Program-made: the position numbers and the translations under genes
Assembly: GCF_011393335.1 (NCBI RefSeq)
Contig: NZ_CP049865.1
Location: forward strand, 3,304,722-3,368,721
From: Propioniciclava coleopterorum
GTDB lineage: Bacteria; Actinomycetota; Actinomycetes; Propionibacteriales; Propionibacteriaceae
Direction of reading: 5' to 3'
DNA: 64,000 bases
Part shown: positions 32,342 through 42,178 of the stretch, one piece after another
How the letters are laid out: the number at the start of each line of letters is the position of its first letter
How positions within the stretch are numbered: position 1 is the stretch's first letter
Notes under the pieces: generated by a model
What the model was told of the DNA's origin: nothing
What the model saw: only the letters and a program-made list of their open reading frames with translations
Database searches by the model: none

Positions 32342-33103
32342 TCAGCGGACGTAGACGCCGCCGTTGATGTCGATGATCGTGCCGGTCACGAACCCGGCGG
32401 CGTCGCTGGCGAGCCACAGCACCGCGCCGGCGCAGTCGGCGGGGATGCCCGGCCGGCCGACGGGGATGCCCGCCACGATCTGCTTGCGGGCCTCGTCGGC
32501 GGTGAAGGTTTCGTGGAAGGGCGTGTCGTCGATGAAGCCGGGGGCCAGCGCGTTGACGGTGATGCCCTGGGGCGCGAGCTCGCGGGCCAGTCCCTTGGTG
32601 AGGCCGAAGACGGCCGCCTTGGAGGTGGCGTAGGCCGTCGCCCCGGGGCCGCCGCCGTTGTGGCCGGCCAGCGATGCGACGTTGACGATGCGTCCGCGGC
32701 CGTCGCTGAGGAACGGCTGCACGGCGCGGGTGACGTAGTAGGCGGAGTCGAGGTTCACCGCCATCACCTGGCGCCACAGGTCGGCGTCCAGCTCGGGCAG
32801 CGGCGCGCGCCGGACCATGCCGCCGGCGTTGTTCACCAGGATGTCGAGGGCGCCGAACTCGTCGCGCAGTTCGGTGGCGAACGCCTGGACGGCGGCTTCG
32901 TCGGTGGCGTCGAGCGGGCGCGCGAACGGCTCGTGCCCGGCGGCGGCCAGCGCGTCGAGCAACTCGGCGTCCGGCTCGTGGGTGCGGTAGGTGACCGCGG
33001 TGCGGACGCCGGCGCGGGCCAGCGCGATCGCGATGCCGCGGCCGATGCCGACGCCGCCGCCCGTGACGAGGGCGGTGCGGCCGGCGAGGGTGTCGTTGCT
33101 CAT
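32342..33103 (-). CDS. SDR-family NAD(P)-dependent oxidoreductase
   Basis: 253 residues, a classical short-chain dehydrogenase. The cofactor loop TGGGVGIGRG (about 14-23), NNAGG near 90, the catalytic Ser in VASLAGHN and YATSKAA (Tyr-x-x-x-Lys) near 155 are intact. It resembles FabG/glucose dehydrogenase types; the substrate is unknown. The start has AGGAG upstream, and TAGGGT (33132-33137, minus strand) gives a leader of about 25 bases. Confidence 0.92.
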   Translation of the reverse strand: MSNDTLAGRTALVTGGGVGIGRGIAIALARAGVRTAVTYRTHEPDAELLDALAAAGHEPFARPLDATDEAAVQAFATELRDEFGALDILVNNAGGMVRRAPLPELDADLWRQVMAVNLDSAYYVTRAVQPFLSDGRGRIVNVASLAGHNGGGPGATAYATSKAAVFGLTKGLARELAPQGITVNALAPGFIDDTPFHETFTADEARKQIVAGIPVGRPGIPADCAGAVLWLASDAAGFVTGTIIDINGGVYVR

Positions 33104-33131
33104 GGGAACTCCTGGATCGAGGCTTTCCTCG

Positions 33132-33137
33132 ACCCTA
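33132..33137 (-). promoter_or_regulatory. -10 element (TAGGGT on minus strand) of SDR gene
   Basis: Twenty-eight bases before the ATG at 33103, with AGGAG in between, so this one is a leadered promoter. Confidence 0.45.
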
Positions 33138-33142
33138 GCGAT

Positions 33143-34033
33143 TCACGCGGTCCGCAGGGACGCCGCCGCCGCGTTCACCACATCCTGGGCGTCGGCCCGC
33201 ACGCTGCCGGCCGCGGTGGCGCCGGAGACGGCGAGGTAGGCGTCAGCGATCCGGTTCCCCGCCGCGTAGCCGGCGCCGGTCGGCAGCCCCACCGGGGCGG
33301 CGCCGAAGCGGGCGGCCGAGGCGTCCCCGAGCACCCAGGGCATCAGGTTCTGCATGCCGGCGATGTCCAGTCCGGCCCACACCCGGTCCAGCAGGACATC
33401 GTCGTCGAGGTGGGGGAGCGCGAATGGGGTGTAGCCGGCGTCGCCGTGCAGTTCGCGGGCGAACGCGTCGGCCAGGCCCTCCGCGACCACCTGCTCGGCC
33501 ACCGTCACGGTCACCGGGTTCCATACGACGCCGCCGGGCGCGTAGCGCACGTTGTGGTGGAGCTCGTGGGCGGCCAGCGCCTCGAGGCGCTCCAGGTTCC
33601 GCGGCGTCGGGAGCAGGGTCAGTTCGATGAAGCCGGTGATGCCGCCGAACGCGGCCAGCCCGAGCACTTCGTCGCGGAAGTGGGGGTCGGCGCCGTCCCC
33701 GACCGTGAGCAGCACCGTGACGTCCGGGACGCTGAGCCCCGGGTTGGCGGCCTCCAGGGCGCGGGACGCCTCCGTCAGCCCCTGCTCGAGCCGCGACCAT
33801 GCGTCGGCCGCCTCGAAGGTCTCCAGAGCGGCAAGGGAGAGGTCCTCGTCGCGATCGAGCGGGAAGCCGAACCCGCCGCTGTGGATCTGCGCCTGATCGA
33901 CGCCGCCCGGGACGAACCGGTACGCGCCCGCCAGCGGAGCGCGCATGCCGCGCAGAAGATCGGGGCGGTCGGCGGGGGGCGCCTGCAGGATGGTGCGGGT
34001 GGCGGTGGCGGTGTCGAGGACTCGGATGGCCAT
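33143..34033 (-). CDS. DUF2268 putative Zn-dependent protease
   Basis: 296 residues. AAHELHHNVRY holds the HExxH-type zinc motif (HELHH), and AEGLADAFAREL further on supplies the conserved glutamate of DUF2268 metallopeptidases. No signal peptide, so cytosolic. ATG 34033 is supported by TACCGT ending 7 bases upstream; a longer frame to 34069 would cross that element. The SDR gene follows 40 bases later on the same strand and has its own promoter-like element. Substrate unknown. Confidence 0.85.
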   Translation of the reverse strand: MAIRVLDTATATRTILQAPPADRPDLLRGMRAPLAGAYRFVPGGVDQAQIHSGGFGFPLDRDEDLSLAALETFEAADAWSRLEQGLTEASRALEAANPGLSVPDVTVLLTVGDGADPHFRDEVLGLAAFGGITGFIELTLLPTPRNLERLEALAAHELHHNVRYAPGGVVWNPVTVTVAEQVVAEGLADAFARELHGDAGYTPFALPHLDDDVLLDRVWAGLDIAGMQNLMPWVLGDASAARFGAAPVGLPTGAGYAAGNRIADAYLAVSGATAAGSVRADAQDVVNAAAASLRTA

Positions 34034-34040
34034 GTCCGCC

Positions 34041-34046
34041 ACGGTA
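34041..34046 (-). promoter_or_regulatory. -10 element (TACCGT on minus strand) of DUF2268 gene
   Basis: Ends 7 bases before the ATG at 34033, the leaderless layout. Confidence 0.5.
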
Positions 34047-34073
34047 GCCGGGGCGCGCTGGGGCCCCAACCGG

Positions 34074-34310
34074 TCAGGCGCGAGGACGCCAGGTGCGGAT
34101 CGCCTTGATGAGCTGGCGGACGCCCATCACCATGAGGAGGACGGCGACGACGATGCCGATCATGTTCTGGTCGGTGGTGAGCATCAGGCCCAGCAGCGCG
34201 ATCCCCGCCAGCAGGATGCCCGCGGCGATGACCAGGCCCAGGAGCTTCTCGGTGAGCGTGCGCTCGGGTGCGGGGGCGGACTGGTCGTCTGGGCGGTCGC
34301 TGCTGGTCAC
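34074..34310 (-). CDS. Small two-helix membrane protein
   Basis: 78 residues. A charged N-terminus (about 20 residues) is followed by two hydrophobic helices (about 24-43 and 48-65) and a basic tail (KAIRTWRPRA). No family recognised. The GTG start at 34310 has TAGGGT ending 6 bases upstream. It lies just downstream of nurA on the same strand but with its own promoter. Confidence 0.7.
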   Translation of the reverse strand: MTSSDRPDDQSAPAPERTLTEKLLGLVIAAGILLAGIALLGLMLTTDQNMIGIVVAVLLMVMGVRQLIKAIRTWRPRA

Positions 34311-34316
34311 GGGGGC

Positions 34317-34322
34317 ACCCTA
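34317..34322 (-). promoter_or_regulatory. -10 element (TAGGGT on minus strand) of small membrane protein gene
   Basis: Ends 6 bases before the GTG at 34310. Confidence 0.5.
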
Positions 34323-34333
34323 CTGGACCCGGG

Positions 34334-35287
34334 TCAGCGGGTCGCGGCGAACAGCCCGCGACGGAGCAGCGCCTGGTCGCCCAGCCGGTGGCGCAGCGTC
34401 CGCTCCAGCCCGCTGATCGGGTACAGGTTCTGCGGGGCGCGGGGTTCGCGGAACGGCTCGCTGGCGTACCGGGGCAGCACGGCCTGCGACAGGGACGCCA
34501 GGGCGACGGCCTCCTCGCGAGGCAGGTCGGGGGAGCACTCGATCCGGACCACGCCCGAGCGCGGCGTGGCCGCCCCGCCCGGCAGCCGGAGGTACCAGGT
34601 GTAGCGCTCCCACGTCGTGCCGAGCAGGAACACCGGGGTGCGCTCGCCGGGCTCCAGCGCCGACACGACGTGGTTCAGCTCGGGCGGCAGGTAGGTGGTG
34701 TGGTGCGACTTCACCAGGCCTATCGCGCGCGGGACCTTCGTGCGGCCCAGCAGGGGGCCGTCGATGACGAGCAGGTCGTCGGTGTCGTCGCCCGATCGGG
34801 CGCGGGCGTTCGCCGCGCAGATGATCTCCAGCTCGCCCAGCTTCTGCTGCAGGGCCAGCGACAGCACGTCGAAGATCTGCTTGCCGGGGTCGGGCTTGGC
34901 GTGCACGGCGGCCCAGGTACCGAACCTGGTCGGGATGTCCTCGGCCTCGTCGGCGGTGGTCAGCAGCGCGCGGCGGACCTCGGCCATCTCGACGCTCGCC
35001 CCCTCGGCGGTGGAGCGGACGATCCCGGCGGCGTAGGAGGCGCAGAGCGCGGGCTCGGCGTCCGGCCCGCCGTCGGGGCTGATCCACAGCCGCGCCTCCT
35101 CGCGGCGGATCCCGTCGACGAAGAGCAGGGTGCCCGGCACCCGCGCGCCCGCCGGCGCGACGGGCCCCCAGCGCTCCGGCGGGACCTCGACGGCCGGGTC
35201 GAGCTGGGCCACCGACTGCGCCAGCTCCTCGGCTTCCTGGACGCTGGAGCCGTAATCGGGCGCCCAGCCGTCGACGGAGAAGCGCAT
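34334..35287 (-). CDS. nurA: NurA-like nuclease domain protein
   Basis: 317 residues. Two acidic motifs match the NurA active site: LLFVDGIRREEARLWI (Asp 58) and LLVIDGPLLGR (Asp 176). NurA is a 5'-3' nuclease that works with the HerA translocase in end resection in archaea and some bacteria. It is the last gene of the herA-sbcD-sbcC-nurA run, its ATG overlapping the sbcC stop (ATGA). Similarity to archaeal NurA is limited to motifs and context, so nuclease activity is an inference. Confidence 0.75.
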   Translation of the reverse strand: MRFSVDGWAPDYGSSVQEAEELAQSVAQLDPAVEVPPERWGPVAPAGARVPGTLLFVDGIRREEARLWISPDGGPDAEPALCASYAAGIVRSTAEGASVEMAEVRRALLTTADEAEDIPTRFGTWAAVHAKPDPGKQIFDVLSLALQQKLGELEIICAANARARSGDDTDDLLVIDGPLLGRTKVPRAIGLVKSHHTTYLPPELNHVVSALEPGERTPVFLLGTTWERYTWYLRLPGGAATPRSGVVRIECSPDLPREEAVALASLSQAVLPRYASEPFREPRAPQNLYPISGLERTLRHRLGDQALLRRGLFAATR

Positions 35288-38200
35288 CAGCCCTCCCGCA
35301 CGACGGTCGAGGACCGGGAACTGCGCGACACGTTGAACCGGGTCGGGATCCGCTCGGCGAGCCCCTGCACGTGGGTGACGACCCCCACCAGGCGGTCGCC
35401 CTGGGCCAGCCGCTCCAGCGTGAGGGCGACGACCTCCAGGCTGTCGGGATCCAGGGAGCCGAAGCCCTCGTCGAGGAAGATCGACTCCAGCCGGCCGGCC
35501 TTCGACGACATCGACCCGAGTTCGGCCGACAGCGCCAGGGCGAGCGCCAGGCTGGCCTGGAACGTCTCGCCGCCGGACAGCGTGCGGACCGAGCGTCGCG
35601 CCTCGGCGTCGGTGTGGTCGACGACGTGAAACTCGCCGTTGTCGTGCCCCAGCGTGAACTGGCCGCCGGAGAGCTCCAGCAGCGAGGACGACGCCGACTC
35701 GACCAGGACGTCCAGGGCGGCGCCGGCGAGCCAGCGCTGGAACTTCCGTGCGTTCATGTGCTGGGCGAGCAGATCGGCGACCTGGCGGCGCGCCTCGGTG
35801 TCGGCCCGGGCGGCGCGCAGCGTCACGAGCTTGTCGAGGTCGTCCACGATCCTGCGGTGCAGATCGTGCGCTAGGGCCTGCTGCGCGGCCACGGCGGAAG
35901 CGACCTCGCCGGACGCCGTCACCTCGACGCCGCGGGTGAGGGCCGCGTCCAGCAGGGCGAGATCCGCCGCGGCGACGCCCTCGTCGGCCGCGACGACGGC
36001 GTCGCGGGCACGCTGCAGCGACTCCGCGGCGTCCGCGCGGGTGTCGTGCGCCCACGCCGCCAGGGCGGCCCAGGCGGCCGGCAGGTCCGAGGGGTCCACG
36101 GCGGGCGCGCCGAGCGGGATGAGGGGCTCGCGCGTCTCGCGGAGCAGCGCGCCGGCTGCTGTCACCTCCCGGCCCAGCGCTGCCTGGCTGGCCAGGGCGG
36201 CGTCCCGGGCGCGACCGGCATCGGTCCGCGCGGTGAGCGTCACCCGCTCGCGTTCCTCCAGCCCGGTCAGCAGGTCGAGGTCCTGGGCCGTCTGCTCCGC
36301 GTCGGGCGCGCCGTCGAGGGCGGAGGCGAGCTCGTCGCGGCGGGCCCGGGCACGCGCGAGGGTGTCCTCGGCGCGCACGGACGCCGCCCCGGCCACGCGC
36401 ACGGCGTCCGCGGCGCGCTGCCGTTCGGCGGCTGCTCGTTCGAGCGTGGCCCCGGCGGCTGCTAGGGCGTCGGCCGCGGCGTCCCGTGCCGACCGCGCGT
36501 CGGGCAGGGCGTCGTCGTCGAGCCGCGCGACCTCGGTGGCGGCCCAGCCGGCGAGCTGCCGCCACGCCTCGTGCAGCGGCAGGGCGTCGGTGTCGGGTGC
36601 CCCCAGCGGGGCGACCCCGGCGCGCGCCGAACGCAGGCCTGCGAGGGCGGCGTGCCGCTCGGAATCGAGGGCGCCGGCGGCCCGGGTCGCGCCCGCGAGC
36701 GCGTCGCGGCGGGCGAGGCGCTCGGCGTCGGCCAGGTCGGCGGCGGCGCGGGCCTCGTTGGCCCTGGCCAGCGCGGTCGCCGCGGCCTCGCGCAGCGCGG
36801 CCGGGTCGCCGCCGTCGGGCAGCAGGGTGGCCAGCTGCTCCCGCGCCTGCGTGACGGCGCGGGCGTGCCCCCTGACCTCGGACTCCGCGCGGGTCGCGGC
36901 GTCGCGGGCGCTGCGGGCGGCGGCCTCGGCGTCCCGGAGAGCGGAGCGGGCCGCGTCCGCCTCGGAGGAGTCGAGGGGGGAGGGGAGCGTCGCGACGGTC
37001 GCGGTGCAGACCGGACACGCGTCGCCGACGCGCAGGTGCCCGCGCAGGCCCGCGGCGGTCGCCACCTCGAGGGCGGCGTCCGCCCGGACACGCGCGCGCT
37101 CCAGGTCGGCGTCGGCCGTCTCAGCGTCCTCGCGTGCCCGGTCGAGCGCGGCGCGGGCCGTCTCGTGGTCGCGCTCCAGCCCCGCGGCCGTGGCCGCCAG
37201 TTCGAGCGCCTCGCCGTAGCGCCGTTCCTCGGCTGCGAACGCGTCGCGGTCACCGGCCGCCCGCAGGGCGCTCCGGGCCAGCTCGTCGGCCGCCTCGGCC
37301 TCGGCGTGCGCCCGCGTGGCGCCCTCGACCTCCGCGGCGGCGGCGTCCAGGCGCGCGGCCAGGTCGTCGAGCCCGTCGGGCGGGGTCAGCGCGGCGACGG
37401 TGGTGCGGCGGCCGAGCAGGCCCGTCAGGGCCGCCTCGGCGTCGGCGTCGGTGCGCTCCGCGGTGAACCGGGCCGCGACGGCCTCGGTGTGGGCGATCTC
37501 TGCGGAGGCCAGCGACTCCCGGGCCGACGCCTCCTCGTCGCGGACCCGGACGGTTGCCTCGGCCAGGGCGGGCAGCGCCGCGTCCAGTTCGGCGTGCTCG
37601 GTCCATTGCTCCCGGCGGCGCTCCAGCACCGACCGGGTGCCGGCGGCCTCGAGGGCCTCACGGGCAGCGGTGAAGGCGTCCTCGGCGTCGGCCGCGGCGG
37701 CGGCGAGCCGCTCGGCCTCCGCCCGTGCGGCGGCGGAGCGCTCCGCCAGGTCGGCCACGCCGTCGGGGATCGTGACGGCATCGAGCCGGGCGACGGTGTG
37801 CTGGGCGGCGGTCAGGGCGTCGGCGGCAGTCCGGGAGCGGTCGCGCGCCGCGTCCAGGTCGCGCCGCAGCCCCTCGGTGAGCGTGCCGAGCGCCTGCAGG
37901 TCGGCCAGGCGTGCGGCCGCCCGCTCGGCAGCCTCGGGGGTGGCGTCGGAGAGATCGTCGATCCGGGCGTCGGCGGTGGCCAGCTCGGCGTCGGCCTGGC
38001 TGCGGCGCGCGCCGGCGGCGCGCCCGATGGCGTCGTACTGGAAGGCGCCCAGCAGCTTGAGCAGGATGTCCTGCCGCTCGCGGCTGGTGGCGTTCAGGAA
38101 CTCGGCGAACCGGCCCTGCGGCAGGACGACGGCCTTGGTGAAGTCCTCGAAGCTCAGCCCCAGCAGCTCCTGCACGGCAGGGGTCACCTCGCGCACCTCG

Positions 38201-38580
38201 GTGGCCAGCGGCTGCACGTGGTCGCTGTCGGCCGTGGCGCTCGTGGGGTCGTCGAACCGCTCCAGGGTGGCCGACTTCTGCAGCGGCTTCCCCCCGACGC
38301 GCCGCACCTCGCGGGCGACCTGATAGCGCTCGCCGCCGACGTCGAACACGAAGCGGACGGTGCCGCTGTTGACGGTGGGCGCAAGGGCGTACTGGACCGA
38401 CGCGGCCCGATCCCAGCGAGGTGCCGTGCCGTACAGCGCGAACACCATGGCGTCGATCACGGTCGACTTGCCGGCGCCGGTGGGGCCGACGAGCGCGAAG
38501 TAGTCCGCACCCTCGAAGTCGACGGTGGTGGCGGTGCGGAACGACGCGAAGCCGTTCATCTCCAGGCGGACCGGGCGCAT
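35287..38580 (-). CDS. sbcC: SbcC/Rad50-like ATPase of the DNA-end nuclease complex
   Basis: 1097 residues. Walker A GPTGAGKST near 33, then very long Ala/Glu/Arg-rich coiled coils broken at the centre by the CPVC zinc hook (residues 522-525). The C-terminal ATPase half has LSGGETFQASLALALALS and IFLDEGFGSLD. With SbcD (Mre11) it forms the clamp that opens and cleaves hairpins and protein-blocked DNA ends. The ATG overlaps the sbcD stop and the stop overlaps the nurA start, so all are translationally coupled. Confidence 0.96.
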   Translation of the reverse strand: MRPVRLEMNGFASFRTATTVDFEGADYFALVGPTGAGKSTVIDAMVFALYGTAPRWDRAASVQYALAPTVNSGTVRFVFDVGGERYQVAREVRRVGGKPLQKSATLERFDDPTSATADSDHVQPLATEVREVTPAVQELLGLSFEDFTKAVVLPQGRFAEFLNATSRERQDILLKLLGAFQYDAIGRAAGARRSQADAELATADARIDDLSDATPEAAERAAARLADLQALGTLTEGLRRDLDAARDRSRTAADALTAAQHTVARLDAVTIPDGVADLAERSAAARAEAERLAAAAADAEDAFTAAREALEAAGTRSVLERRREQWTEHAELDAALPALAEATVRVRDEEASARESLASAEIAHTEAVAARFTAERTDADAEAALTGLLGRRTTVAALTPPDGLDDLAARLDAAAAEVEGATRAHAEAEAADELARSALRAAGDRDAFAAEERRYGEALELAATAAGLERDHETARAALDRAREDAETADADLERARVRADAALEVATAAGLRGHLRVGDACPVCTATVATLPSPLDSSEADAARSALRDAEAAARSARDAATRAESEVRGHARAVTQAREQLATLLPDGGDPAALREAAATALARANEARAAADLADAERLARRDALAGATRAAGALDSERHAALAGLRSARAGVAPLGAPDTDALPLHEAWRQLAGWAATEVARLDDDALPDARSARDAAADALAAAGATLERAAAERQRAADAVRVAGAASVRAEDTLARARARRDELASALDGAPDAEQTAQDLDLLTGLEERERVTLTARTDAGRARDAALASQAALGREVTAAGALLRETREPLIPLGAPAVDPSDLPAAWAALAAWAHDTRADAAESLQRARDAVVAADEGVAAADLALLDAALTRGVEVTASGEVASAVAAQQALAHDLHRRIVDDLDKLVTLRAARADTEARRQVADLLAQHMNARKFQRWLAGAALDVLVESASSSLLELSGGQFTLGHDNGEFHVVDHTDAEARRSVRTLSGGETFQASLALALALSAELGSMSSKAGRLESIFLDEGFGSLDPDSLEVVALTLERLAQGDRLVGVVTHVQGLAERIPTRFNVSRSSRSSTVVREG

Positions 38581-39734
38581 CAGTGGACCTCCGTCGTCTC
38601 GTCGAGCAGGTCGGAGAACAGGGCGTCCAGACGGGGATCGTCGATGCCCACCTCCTGGCAGTAGGCGGCGAACAGCTCCCGCGGGGAGCGGCTGGTGTTC
38701 TGGGCGGAGTGGCGGGGGCGCTCCTGGGTGAAGTCGGGGTGGATGCGGACCTCGAGCGCGTTGGGCAGCAGGTCGAGGACCTCGTCGCGCAGCCCGGCGC
38801 GGGTGGGCTCCTCGACGACGACGCGCAGGTAGTCGTCGCCGTACTCGGCGGCCGTGGCGCGCAGGTGCGCGACCGTGCCCGAGACGGTGCGCAGCCGCTT
38901 GCCCGCCGTGATGGGGACGTCGGTGACCCGGGCGGGGGCGTGCGGGCTCGCCTCGACGAGGCAGACCACCGGGGTGTTCTCCTGCTCGCCGAAGTCGACG
39001 GCCAGGGGAGCGCCGGAGTAGTGCACGGGCGCGGGCGCGGGGATCTGCTGGCGCCGGTGCAGGTGCCCGAGCGCGACGTAGTGCGCGGTGTGCGGGAAGG
39101 ACTGCGCCGACACGTGGTACTCGAAGATCGACTGGGCCTCGCGCTCGCCGCCACCCATCACGCCGCCGGTGCAGGTGAGGTGCGCCATGACGATGTTGAC
39201 GGTGTCGGTGCCGAACGACCCGGCCAGCGTCGCGATGATGTCGCGGACCGACTGCTCGTAGCGTCCGGCGTTCTCCGACGGGGTGCCGGTGACGATCTCC
39301 TCGGTGCCCACGATGTGCCGGCGGGAGACGAACGGCACGAGCGCCACGACGGCCTCCTCGCCGGTGGAGCGGGCCGTGAAGCGGTGCACGCCGCCGTCGA
39401 CCGCGGCCCGGATCTGGCCGGTGTAGCTGATCCCGGCGGCGGCCATGAGCTGCCGCAGCGCCTCGAAGGTGCGCGCGTGGTCGTGGTTGCCCGCGATGAC
39501 GACGACCTCGATGCCGGACGTGGCGAGCTTGAGCAGCGCCCCGTTCACCAGGCGCTGCGCCTCGGCGCTCGGTGCCGCGGTGTCGTACAGGTCCCCGGCG
39601 AGGAGGACGGCGTCCACCTGCTCGCGCAGGGCGACGTCGATGATCTCGGCCAGGACGGCGCGCTGCTCGTCGAGGCGGCTGCGGCCCTTCAGGGTCTTGC
39701 CGACGTGCCAGTCGGCGGTGTGCAGGAGCTTCAC
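38580..39734 (-). CDS. sbcD: SbcD/Mre11-like nuclease
   Basis: 384 residues. The calcineurin-like phosphoesterase motifs are in order: LLHTADWHVGK at the start, LLAGDLYDTAAPS, VVIAGNHDH, VMAHLTCTGG and VALGHLHRRQQ. These bind the two metal ions of the Mre11/SbcD nuclease. The GTG start at 39734 follows AAGGAG, and the N-terminus then matches the family exactly. About 50 bases separate it from herA upstream; downstream it overlaps sbcC by 1 base. Confidence 0.95.
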   Translation of the reverse strand: MKLLHTADWHVGKTLKGRSRLDEQRAVLAEIIDVALREQVDAVLLAGDLYDTAAPSAEAQRLVNGALLKLATSGIEVVVIAGNHDHARTFEALRQLMAAAGISYTGQIRAAVDGGVHRFTARSTGEEAVVALVPFVSRRHIVGTEEIVTGTPSENAGRYEQSVRDIIATLAGSFGTDTVNIVMAHLTCTGGVMGGGEREAQSIFEYHVSAQSFPHTAHYVALGHLHRRQQIPAPAPVHYSGAPLAVDFGEQENTPVVCLVEASPHAPARVTDVPITAGKRLRTVSGTVAHLRATAAEYGDDYLRVVVEEPTRAGLRDEVLDLLPNALEVRIHPDFTQERPRHSAQNTSRSPRELFAAYCQEVGIDDPRLDALFSDLLDETTEVH

Positions 39735-39783
39735 TGCTCTCCTTGTCGAACGATGGGACTTACTCAGTAGGGGGCGGGTCGGC

Positions 39784-41489
39784 TCAGAAGGGGGCGGGGT
39801 CGGCGTCGCGCGCCATGCGCGACATGATGTTCGAGGCCCCGGACGCCTCGGGCGCGGTTTCGGACTGTCGGGTCGCCCACGCCGGGAACGGGAACTCCAC
39901 GGCCAGCGGTACGGGGAGTTCGGGCTGCGACACGAACATGGCGCCGGGCTTGGCCAGGGTGGCGCGCTGGCGCTGCGAGGTCGGCAGGAAGCCGTACTCG
40001 GGGCGTCCCGCCTCGGCCGGGTCGAGGCGTCCGACGATCCGGATCGAGGAGTTGGACACGATCCGCCGCTCCACCTCGGACGCCGTCTGCTGCGCGCCGA
40101 TGAGGATGATCCCCAGGGACCGGCCGCGCTCGGCGATGTCGAGCAGCACCTCCTTGATGGGGGAGTTGCCCTCGCGGGGGCGTGCTTGTTGAGCTCGTCC
40201 AGCATGGTGAACAGCAGCCCGCCCGCGCCGGCGCGCTCCTTGGCCTCGGTCTCGGCGCGCAGGACGACGCCCACGACGAACCGCTGGGCGCGCTCGGGGA
40301 GGTTGTGCAGGTCGACGACGGTGACGCGGCTGTTGCCGGTGGAGACGCGGCGCTTCGCCTCGTGGCCGGCCAGGTCGCCGCGGAGGAGGCGTCCGAGGGG
40401 CTTGAGCGAGGAGCGCAGCCGGCGGATGAACGCGTTGACCGACCCCATCGTCGTGGCCGCCCCCGCCCAGTCGGGGCGGGTGGCGTCGTCGGAGAGCCGG
40501 TCGACGATGAAGTCGACGAGCTGGTCGTAGGTGCGGAGCTGCCGGCCCTCGATGGTCACCGCGCCGTCGGTCCCCGCGGGCTGGGCCTCGCGGCGCAGCC
40601 GGGCGGCGACCTGGTGGATGACGAGGGTGTACTGGTTGCGGTCGTCCTCGGCGTCGGCGAACACGTAGGGGAGCAGTTCCTGTTGGCAGAACTCCGCCAG
40701 CGTCCACCAGAAGGCGTCCACGCCGCTGGTGCGCCCGGCGACGTGCGGGCGCCCCGTCAGGTCGCCCGGGGTCGGGGGAGCGAAGAAGCGCACCGAGTCG
40801 AATGGGGCGGCCGGCAGCCCCAGTCGCGCGTAGGCGGCCCGCAACGGGTCGTCGAGTCGCGCGTTGGCCTTGTCGAGGAACATCAGGTCCTCGCCCTTGA
40901 CCGCGAAGATCAGCGCCTTGGCGACCAGCGCCCGGTCGCCGAGCACGCCCGAGGAGAACAGTGAGTGGAGCAGGAACAGCGCGAAGCTGGTCTTGGTCGC
41001 GACACCCGAGATGCCGGAGATGGACACGTGCGCGCCCCGGGTGCCGTCGAGGAAGTCCAGGTTGATGTAGACGGGCTCCCCGTCGCGTCCGAGCCCGACG
41101 ACGACCTTCTTGTCCATCGTGTCGAAGTAGAGTGCGCGGTCCCGGACGGCCCCGGTCGCCCGGCGCGCGATCGTGCTGGGCAGCGGCGGCACGTACACCT
41201 CGGGGTCGACCCGCGTCGTGGTGACCTCGGCGACCTCCTGGGTGTGGGCGGGCAGGACCCCGTCGGCGATCAGGAAGGCGTCGGACCCGTAGCTGGCCCC
41301 CTCGTGGCGGGCGACCACCTGCGTGACCACACCGGACGTGCGCACCGGCCCGACACCGGGGACGTCGCGCTCGGTGGTGACCACGTCGTCGAGTTGCAGG
41401 TAGGCGTCCGGGCCGACGGCCACGCTGAACTTCAGGGGCGTCGAGTCGCTGGTGCCGGCGACGAGGCCGACGGGATCGTCGAGGGTCAT
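39784..41489 (-). pseudogene. herA: HerA-like DNA-translocase ATPase, frame broken once
   Basis: Two frames form one 568-residue protein. An N-terminal beta-rich domain resembles the HAS barrel. Walker [10 protein letters not shown] ends at Thr 167, with Lys 166, Walker B-like [12 protein letters not shown] follows, and [31 protein letters not shown] is the arginine-finger region of HerA/FtsK-type pumps. The break is at G5 40176-40180; one added base restores [18 protein letters not shown] and makes 569 codons. It begins the herA-sbcD-sbcC-nurA set, the archaeal resection gene combination. Probably intact in the organism. Confidence 0.82.
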
Positions 41490-41821
41490 GGAGCCTTCCA
41501 CGCGAGGGATCAGGGTTCGTCGTCACGATAGCGCCGCCCACCGACAGAATCCGGCGAATCCCGGCGGGGTCGCCCGGGCGCGGGGCGGCATGCGACCGGG
41601 GCGCTGCAGCAGGGGCCGCTCGGAGGGGGTTCCGGCGGGCCAGGAGCGCGCCGGTTGGAGGGACGCGCCGGGGCGGGCGCCGCACCGGTGGGAGGGGGCG
41701 CCAGGGTCGGACGCCGCCCGATGGGAAGGGCGCGCCCGAGGGAGGACGCCGCACGGCGTCCACGGCTGACGGCCGTAGTCGCAGCCTTGACGGCCCGCAC
41801 AACGGCGTCCACGATGCTGAG
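41490..41821. other. Divergent intergenic region upstream of herA
   Basis: A 332-base gap. Near herA, a TATCGT hexamer (minus strand, 41525-41530) is a likely -10 with a ~35-base leader and GGAAGG ribosome site. The rest is GC-rich with imperfect GGAGGGCGCC-type repeats; I see no gene in it. Confidence 0.5.
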
Positions 41822-42178
41822 ATGCAGACTCAGGGAGCGCCCCCGCCCGAGCCGACCGACTCCGCCGCGCGCCGCGCCACCGCGTTGGCCGCCAGCGCGT
41901 TCCTGCTCCCAGTGGCGCTCGGCTACGTGTTCACCGCGATCATCAAGCTCATCAACCCGGCCGACGTCGACGTGACCCAGGGGCTCGCGTACCTCACCGA
42001 GATCCTGACCGTCACCTGGGGGGCCGCCCTGATCTGGGTCGTGCTCGTGGTCGTGCTGCTCTGGCGCGTGGGCTCGCGGCTCGGACGCCCGGCGGTGCGC
42101 AGCGCCTGGACGGTCCTCGCGGTCCAGGGCGTCCTGATCGTGGTGATCATCATCGCGTCCCTCGTCGCGCCCGGGTGA
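41822..42178 (+). CDS. Small three-helix membrane protein
   Basis: 118 residues. A short acidic, Pro-rich N-terminus is followed by three hydrophobic helices (about 24-46, 58-82 and 94-115). No family recognised. It is divergent from herA. There is no good ribosome site at the ATG, so the start may be slightly off. Confidence 0.65.
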   Translation: MQTQGAPPPEPTDSAARRATALAASAFLLPVALGYVFTAIIKLINPADVDVTQGLAYLTEILTVTWGAALIWVVLVVVLLWRVGSRLGRPAVRSAWTVLAVQGVLIVVIIIASLVAPG

